This document shows positions 58,957-64,000 of a stretch of DNA of 64,000 bases, piece after piece (the stretch's first letter is position 1; each line of letters starts with the position of its first letter). The position numbers and the translations under genes were made by a program. This stretch comes from Rhodovulum tesquicola (lineage in GTDB: Bacteria > Pseudomonadota > Alphaproteobacteria > Rhodobacterales > Rhodobacteraceae): the NCBI RefSeq assembly GCF_024128855.1, contig NZ_JAMYDV010000007.1, forward strand, positions 62,001 to 126,000, written 5' to 3'. The notes below the pieces were generated by a model that worked only from the letters and a program-made list of their open reading frames with translations, searched no databases and had not been told where the DNA came from.

Positions 58957-60135
58957 TCACGCTGCCGCCTTCACCGGGGCGGCCTTGTTCGTCCGGTAAT
59001 AGTCCTGCGCCGCGGCGACACCGCTGCCCAGCGTGACCGGAGCGCCCATATCCGCCATCGCCATCTCGGCCGCAGCGATCCCCGACAGCGCCAGAACGTC
59101 GGTCAGCATCCCCAGATGGCCGATGCGGAACACCTTGCCCGCGACCTCGCCCAGCCCCGCGCCAAAAGCGACGCCATAGGCATCGGCCGCATGACGGCAC
59201 AGCGCATTGCCGTCGATCCCCTCGGGCAGCACGATCGCCGTCACGGAATTAGAGTAGAGCGCAGGCGCCACCGCGCAAGGCCGCAGCCCCCAGCCGGCGA
59301 CCGCCTTGCGCACCCCTTCGGCGATGCGGTGATGGCGGGCAAAGACATTGTCCAACCCCTCGGCCAGCAGCATGTCACAGGCCGCGCCCAGCCCGTTCAT
59401 CAGCCCCACCGCGGGCGTGTAGGGCGTGCCCAGCTTCAGCATGTCGCGGAAATCGAAGAAACAGCGCGACAGCCTGGCCCCCTCCATCGCCGCCAGCGCC
59501 TTGGGGCTGACCCCGACGATGGCCAGGCCCACCGGCAGCATGAAGCCCTTCTGCGACCCGGTCACCGCCAGATCGACGCCCCATTCGGTCATCCGGAAAT
59601 CCATCGAGCCGATGGAACTGACGCCATCGACCATCAGCAGTGCAGGGTGCCCCGCCGCGTCCAGCGCCCGGCGCACACCGGCCACGTCGGAAACGACGCC
59701 CGTTGCGGTCTCGTTATGGGTGACCAGAACCGCCTTGATCTCATGCGCGGTATCCGCGGCCAGGATCTCGGCGAAGCGTTCGACCGGGGCACCCTCGCCC
59801 CAGGGGCAGGTCACGACCTCGACAATCAGACCGTGACGCTGGCAAAGGTCGATCCATTTCATCGAGAACATGCCATGCCGCGCGGCCAGCACCTTGTCGC
59901 CGGGGCTCAGCGTGTTGGTGACCGCGGCCTCCCAACCGCCGGTGCCCGAGGCCGGGAACAGGATCACCTCGCCCTCGTCCATCTTCAGCACGCGCTTCAC
60001 GCCCGATTTCGCACGCTCGAAGAGCGGCGGGAAGGCGGCCGAGCGGTGATCCATCGTGGGAATGTCGCAGGCCCGGCGCAGCGCCTCGGGGATATTGGTC
60101 GGGCCGGGAATGAAGACGGGGTTCTGACTGGACAT
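58957..60135 (-). CDS. bhcA: Aspartate-glyoxylate aminotransferase
   Basis: 392-residue class V aminotransferase. FIPGPTNIPEALRRA at the N-terminus, PASGTGGWEAAVTNTLSPGD, VTHNETATGVVSDV, and PLP Lys196 in VTGSQKGFMLPVG. BhcA transfers the amino group of aspartate to glyoxylate, giving oxaloacetate and glycine. GGGAGG precedes ATG 60135. First gene of bhcABCD, divergent from bhcR. A serine-glyoxylate aminotransferase would look similar; the full cluster supports BhcA. Confidence 0.94.
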   Translation of the reverse strand: MSSQNPVFIPGPTNIPEALRRACDIPTMDHRSAAFPPLFERAKSGVKRVLKMDEGEVILFPASGTGGWEAAVTNTLSPGDKVLAARHGMFSMKWIDLCQRHGLIVEVVTCPWGEGAPVERFAEILAADTAHEIKAVLVTHNETATGVVSDVAGVRRALDAAGHPALLMVDGVSSIGSMDFRMTEWGVDLAVTGSQKGFMLPVGLAIVGVSPKALAAMEGARLSRCFFDFRDMLKLGTPYTPAVGLMNGLGAACDMLLAEGLDNVFARHHRIAEGVRKAVAGWGLRPCAVAPALYSNSVTAIVLPEGIDGNALCRHAADAYGVAFGAGLGEVAGKVFRIGHLGMLTDVLALSGIAAAEMAMADMGAPVTLGSGVAAAQDYYRTNKAAPVKAAA

Positions 60136-60192
60136 GCGGACGATCCTCCCTGTGTCGCGCCCCGTGGATAGCGCGACATAGTCGGCGCAGGC

Positions 60193-60287
60193 AATTTTTT
60201 TGAAAAATTCCACCGCCTGACGAAAAAACATCCGACCTGCATGAATTCATGTAATTTTCTGGCTTCCCAGAAATGAAAAATCATTTC
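60193..60287. promoter_or_regulatory. Three palindromes in the bhcA/bhcR divergent region
   Basis: AT-rich stretch with AATTTTT-TTG-AAAAATT (60193-60209), CATGAATTCATG (60240-60251) and GAAATGA-AAAA-TCATTTC (60270-60287), all perfect. These are the candidate operators of BhcR. The third abuts the bhcR leader, the first faces bhcA. Confidence 0.6.
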
Positions 60288-60322
60288 ATTTTTCAGCGCA
60301 GCACGCCAGAGGACCGATTCGC

Positions 60323-61138
60323 ATGACCCAGCCCCGGCCCCGCGGCCGCCCGCGCGCCTTCCATGACAAGACCGACCAGAACACCATCCAGTCGCTCGAC
60401 CGGGCGATGTCGCTCTTGCGTGCGCTGGCCAGGACGAACGGCCTGACGCTGAGCGAACTGGCCGAGCGCAGCGGGCAAAGCGCCGCCACGGTCTACCGCG
60501 TTCTGGTCACGCTTCAGGGCCACGAGATCGTCGAGTTCGAGGAAGGCGCCCAGCGCTGGCATGTCGGCGCGGGCGCGTTCCGCATCGGCTCGGGCTTCCT
60601 GCGGCGGGCCAATGTCGCCGAACGCTCGCGCGCGGCGATGCAGATGCTGATGCGCGCCACCGGCGAGACGGCCAATCTGGGGATCGAGACCCGCGACGAG
60701 GTGCTGTTCCTGACCCAGGTCGAGACGCATGAGGCAATCCGCGCCTTCTTTCCGCCCGGCACCCGCAGCCCGATGCATGTCTCCGGCATCGGCAAGGCGC
60801 TGCTGGCCTATTACCCCGAGGCGCGGGTGGCGGCGATCGTCGCGGAAAAGGGGCTGCCCGGCTTCACCTCGCTGTCGATCACGTCCGAGGCCAGCCTCGC
60901 CCGCGACCTGGCCCGCACCCGCGAACGCGGCTTCGCCATCGACGACCAGGAACGCGCCGAGGGCATGCGCTGCGTCGCCGCCCCGATCTTCAACGCCCAT
61001 GGCGAACCGGTCGCGGGGCTGTCGGTGTCGGGGCCGGCCTTTCGCATGACCCTGTCCGAGGCCACCCGCATGGGCCAACAGGTGCGCCGCGCCGCCGACA
61101 GCGTGACCGCGGCCATCGGGGGCAGCACGCCGGCCTAG
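60323..61138 (+). CDS. bhcR: IclR-family regulator of the beta-hydroxyaspartate cycle
   Basis: 271 residues: N-terminal winged helix (SLDRAMSLLRALARTNGLTL; LAERSGQSAATVYRVLVTL) and C-terminal IclR effector domain (HVSGIGKALLAYYPEARV; GMRCVAAPIFNAHGEPVAGL). In Paracoccus denitrificans BhcR controls bhcABCD and responds to glyoxylate. Divergent from bhcA across 187 bases. Its TAG stop overlaps the antisense TAG of the hydantoinase gene within one CTAG. Confidence 0.9.
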   Translation: MTQPRPRGRPRAFHDKTDQNTIQSLDRAMSLLRALARTNGLTLSELAERSGQSAATVYRVLVTLQGHEIVEFEEGAQRWHVGAGAFRIGSGFLRRANVAERSRAAMQMLMRATGETANLGIETRDEVLFLTQVETHEAIRAFFPPGTRSPMHVSGIGKALLAYYPEARVAAIVAEKGLPGFTSLSITSEASLARDLARTRERGFAIDDQERAEGMRCVAAPIFNAHGEPVAGLSVSGPAFRMTLSEATRMGQQVRRAADSVTAAIGGSTPA

Positions 61139-64000
61139 CGCGTGCCCCAGCCCCCGCCGCCCGGCGTGCGCAGCTTGAACAGCGCGCCCGCGGGCAGCGC
61201 GATCTCGTCATTGCCCTTCAGCCGTTGCCGCCGGCCGTCGGGCCATTCCGCCCAGTTCTCGCCCACCGCGCCCGGCGCCCCGCCATCGACGCCGAAGGGC
61301 GGGATTTCCCGGTGCGAACACAGCGTCGTCACCGTCACGTCGTCCAGGAACCGCAGCCGCCGGATCACCCCGTTGCCGCCATGCCAGCGCCCCGCGCCAC
61401 CGGACCCCGCCCGGATGCCGAACGCCTCCAGCCGCACGGGGAAGCGTTTCTCCAGCACTTCCGGATCGGTCATCCGCGTGTTGGTCATGTGGCTTTGCAC
61501 CGCGTCGCAGCCGTTGAACCCGGGCCCCGCCCCGGTGCCGCCCGCGATGGTCTCGTAGTTCTGGAACCGGTCGTTGCCCCAGACGAAATTGTTCATCGTC
61601 GCCTGGCTGCCCGCGATCACCCCCAGCGCGCCATAAAGCGCGTTGCACGCCGCCTGGCTGACCTCGGTATTGCCCGCGATCACCGCGGCCGGATAGGCCG
61701 GGTTCAGCATGCAGCCCTCGGGCGCGATGATCTTCAGCGGCTTCAGGCAACCCTCGTTCAGGGGAATATCCGCCCCGACCATCGTGCGGAACACGTACAG
61801 AACCACCGCCCGGCAGACCGCGAAGGGCGCGTTGTAATTGCCCGCGTGCTGGGCGCTCGTGCCGGTGAAGTCGATCACCGCCTCGCGCGCCGCGCGGTCC
61901 ACCCGCACCGCCACCCTGATGACCGCGCCGTGGTCCATCGGGTAGGTGAAGCTACCATCGGACAGCCGCCCGATCACCCGGCGCACGCTTTCCTCGGCAT
62001 TGTCCTGCACGTGGCCTGTATAGGCAACGACCACGTCGCGGCCGTACTGTTCCACCACCTTCAACAGCTCGCGCCGCCCGGTCTCGTTGGCGGCCACCTG
62101 CGCCTTGAGGTCGGCCATGTTGTGCGCGACGTTGCGGCAGGGATAGCGGCCCGAACGCAGCACCGCCTCTGCCTCGTCCTCCAAGAGCCGCCCCCGGTCG
62201 ACCAGTCGCACGTTGTCGATCAGCACGCCCTCTTCCTCGATATGGCTGGAGTCGGGCGGCGAAGACCCCGGCGTGCGCCCGCCGATATCGGCATGGTGCC
62301 CGCGCGAGCCCAGCCAGAACAGCACCTCGTCGCCCACGAAGACCGGCGTCACAACCGTCACGTCGGGCAGGTGCGTGCCGCCATTGTAGGGCGAGTTCAG
62401 CATGAAGGCGTCGCCCGGCCGGATCGCCCCCGCATTCTCGCGCATCACCGTCTTGATCGAGTCGGACATGGACCCGAGATGCACCGGCACATGGGGGGCG
62501 TTCGCAACCAGGTCACCGTTCGCATCGAAGATCGCGCAGGAAAAATCCAGCCGTTCCTTGATGTTGACCGACCACGAGGTATTGGCCAGCGTCGCGCCCA
62601 TCTGGTCGGCGACCGACATGAACAGGTTCGACATCACCTCCAGCAGCACCGGGTCCGCCTCGGTGCCCAGCGCGCGGGGCCGCGCCTTGGCCGCAATGCG
62701 GGTCAGGATCAGGTTGCCGCGCGAATCGACCTCGGCCGCCCAGCCCGGTTCCACCATGTTGGTGCCGGTGGGTTCGGTGATGATCGCGGGGCCGTCGATC
62801 CGGGCGCCTGCGCCCAAGGTCGCGCGGTCGTAAAGCGGCACCTCGACCGTTTCGCCCTCAAGGTAGACCGGCACGCGGGCCTTGACCTGCGCGCGGGCCT
62901 CGGGCGCCATCGCGGCAGGCGCCTCGCCGGTCTCGCCGATCGCCTCGACGTCCAGCATGTCGAAGAACAGCGCCCGTTCCGGCGAGGTGAAGCCGAAGCG
63001 CGCCAGGTGCGTTTCCTCGAACGCCGCCTGCATCTCGTCCGCGTTGCCGAACGGCACCTCCAGCGTCTGGTGCGAGCCCTCGTAACGCAGATGGGCGCGG
63101 GCCACGCAGCGGATGGCATCCTCGGGCACGCCCTGCCCGGCCACCTCGGCCACCGCCCTTTGGCGCAACCCGTCCAGCGCCGCCTGGGCCTGCGCGATAT
63201 CCGCCAGCGGCGCGTCCAGCTGGCATTCCTCCATCGCCCGGATCTCGGCCAGCCCCATGCCATAGGCCGACAGAACGCCCGCAAACGGGTGCAAGAACAC
63301 CCGCGTCATGCCCAGCGCATCGGCCACCAGGCAGGCATGCTGCCCGCCCGCGCCGCCGAAACATTGCAAGGTATAGCCGGTGACGTCATGGCCCCGCTGG
63401 ACGCTGATCTTCTTGATCGCGTTCGCCATGTTGTCGACCGCGATCTTCAGGAAACCCTCGGCCACCTCCTCGGGGCTGCGCGGCGCCTCGCCGGTCTCGG
63501 CGGCGATCTCCTCGGCCAGCGCGGCGAACCCCGCGCGCACCGCTTGAACGTCCAGCGGCTGATCCCCGTTCGGCCCGAACACCGCCGGGAAATGGTCGGG
63601 GTTCAGCTTGCCCAGCATCGCGTTGCAATCGGTCACGGTCAGCGGCCCGCCGCGCCGGTAGCACGCGGGCCCCGGGTCCGCCCCTGCGCTTTCCGGCCCC
63701 ACCTGGAACCGGCCCGAGGCGAACTTGCAGATCGACCCGCCGCCCGCCGCGACCGTGTGAATGTCCATCATCGGCGCGCGCATCCGCACGCCCGCGACCT
63801 CGGTTTCGAAGCTGCGCTCATAGGCGCCCGCGTAGTGGCTGACATCGGTCGAGGTGCCGCCCATGTCGAACCCGATCAGCCGGTCGAACCCCGCCGCCTC
63901 GGCGGTCTTGACCATGCCCACGATGCCCCCCGCTGGCCCCGACAGGATCGCGTCCTTGCCCTGGAACAACGCCGCATCGGTCAGCCCGCCATTCGACTGC
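61135..64000 (-). CDS. Fused hydantoinase A/B (5-oxoprolinase-like), 5' end outside window
   Basis: ATP-dependent amide hydrolase fusing HyuA and HyuB. Visible: 955 codons, beginning within HyuA at SNGGLTDAALFQGKDAILSG, then GFDMGGTSTDVSHYAGAYE; the HyuB half starts near ADPVLLEVMSNLFMSVADQM and includes NSPYNGGTHLPDVTVVTPVF and the Gly-rich GSGGAGRWHGGNGV. A single-chain form of about 1200 residues resembles 5-oxoprolinase. Substrate (5-oxoproline, N-methylhydantoin or other) cannot be read. Convergent with bhcR. Confidence 0.93.
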   Translation of the reverse strand, partial: QSNGGLTDAALFQGKDAILSGPAGGIVGMVKTAEAAGFDRLIGFDMGGTSTDVSHYAGAYERSFETEVAGVRMRAPMMDIHTVAAGGGSICKFASGRFQVGPESAGADPGPACYRRGGPLTVTDCNAMLGKLNPDHFPAVFGPNGDQPLDVQAVRAGFAALAEEIAAETGEAPRSPEEVAEGFLKIAVDNMANAIKKISVQRGHDVTGYTLQCFGGAGGQHACLVADALGMTRVFLHPFAGVLSAYGMGLAEIRAMEECQLDAPLADIAQAQAALDGLRQRAVAEVAGQGVPEDAIRCVARAHLRYEGSHQTLEVPFGNADEMQAAFEETHLARFGFTSPERALFFDMLDVEAIGETGEAPAAMAPEARAQVKARVPVYLEGETVEVPLYDRATLGAGARIDGPAIITEPTGTNMVEPGWAAEVDSRGNLILTRIAAKARPRALGTEADPVLLEVMSNLFMSVADQMGATLANTSWSVNIKERLDFSCAIFDANGDLVANAPHVPVHLGSMSDSIKTVMRENAGAIRPGDAFMLNSPYNGGTHLPDVTVVTPVFVGDEVLFWLGSRGHHADIGGRTPGSSPPDSSHIEEEGVLIDNVRLVDRGRLLEDEAEAVLRSGRYPCRNVAHNMADLKAQVAANETGRRELLKVVEQYGRDVVVAYTGHVQDNAEESVRRVIGRLSDGSFTYPMDHGAVIRVAVRVDRAAREAVIDFTGTSAQHAGNYNAPFAVCRAVVLYVFRTMVGADIPLNEGCLKPLKIIAPEGCMLNPAYPAAVIAGNTEVSQAACNALYGALGVIAGSQATMNNFVWGNDRFQNYETIAGGTGAGPGFNGCDAVQSHMTNTRMTDPEVLEKRFPVRLEAFGIRAGSGGAGRWHGGNGVIRRLRFLDDVTVTTLCSHREIPPFGVDGGAPGAVGENWAEWPDGRRQRLKGNDEIALPAGALFKLRTPGGGGWGTR

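Noticed and set aside
1-64000. tRNA, rRNA, CRISPR arrays, prophage or insertion sequences
   Set aside because: No direct-repeat arrays, transposase or integrase motifs, or cloverleaf-like intergenic sequence found by reading; a covariance scan would be needed to exclude small RNAs.

Overview
The window is chromosomal DNA of a high-GC alphaproteobacterium, almost certainly a Rhodobacterales (Rhodobacteraceae/Paracoccaceae) species. Supporting evidence: a Rhodobacter-type rpoH with an ECF/RpoE-like promoter, CtrA-type TTAA-N7-TTAA boxes, a MoeB with an N-terminal membrane domain, the divergent ccr/ecm pair of the ethylmalonyl-CoA pathway, a LuxR/LuxI pair, and a complete bhcABCD-bhcR cluster (beta-hydroxyaspartate cycle). 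Genes are tightly packed with many 1-4 base stop/start overlaps. I see no rRNA, tRNA, CRISPR array, integrase or intact insertion sequence.

Layout. 1-4060 (minus): partial dimethylglycine/sarcosine dehydrogenase, membrane glycosyltransferase, D-2-hydroxyacid dehydrogenase. 4161-5625 (plus): SH3 exported protein, CDF metal exporter. 5669-10129 (minus): coaBC-dut-moeB and rpoH-chaN-like. 10458-12603 (plus): comM/yifB and a membrane gene split by an in-frame TGA. 12644-14853 (minus): gshB, yraN, rsmI, divergent from the LpoA-like lipoprotein, glnD and murJ (14943-20447). Then a rhomboid-fold protein without catalytic residues, trpS, an unknown membrane protein, a solitary sulfotransferase-like gene and ilvE. 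26209-28335: usp, then nfu-tsaB-rimI. 28431-33038: BMP-type nucleoside ABC importer whose binding-protein gene has an in-frame TAA. 33090-34759: TSUP exporter with partner. 34762-38026 (minus): RecD-like helicase, luxI, luxR, small ORF.

38267-41759: ccr and ecm read divergently from two good promoters. Then (minus) an HPF-like protein and a hexosylglycerate synthase/phosphatase pair. 44348-48648: MacB-like ABC exporter with adaptor. 48809-52391: sulfur block (cysH, Tat-exported SQR, DUF5368-like, TDT anion channel). 52539-55603: zinc uptake (znuB-znuC-zur / Zur box / znuA). 55652-61138: bhcD-C-B-A and divergent bhcR. The window ends in a fused hydantoinase/oxoprolinase gene.

How it fits together: ccr/ecm assimilate acetyl-CoA units and release glyoxylate; the bhc enzymes convert glyoxylate (plus glycine) to oxaloacetate, so two C2/glyoxylate routes lie about 15 kb apart. 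The main oddities are two single-stop disruptions (12076-12603 and 28431-29420), an rsmI gene with no ATG/GTG/TTG start, a structured region ending in a strong terminator upstream of ilvE, an Irr-like palindrome before nfu, CtrA-like boxes before comM and before the quorum-sensing genes, and a four-copy modular intergenic repeat.
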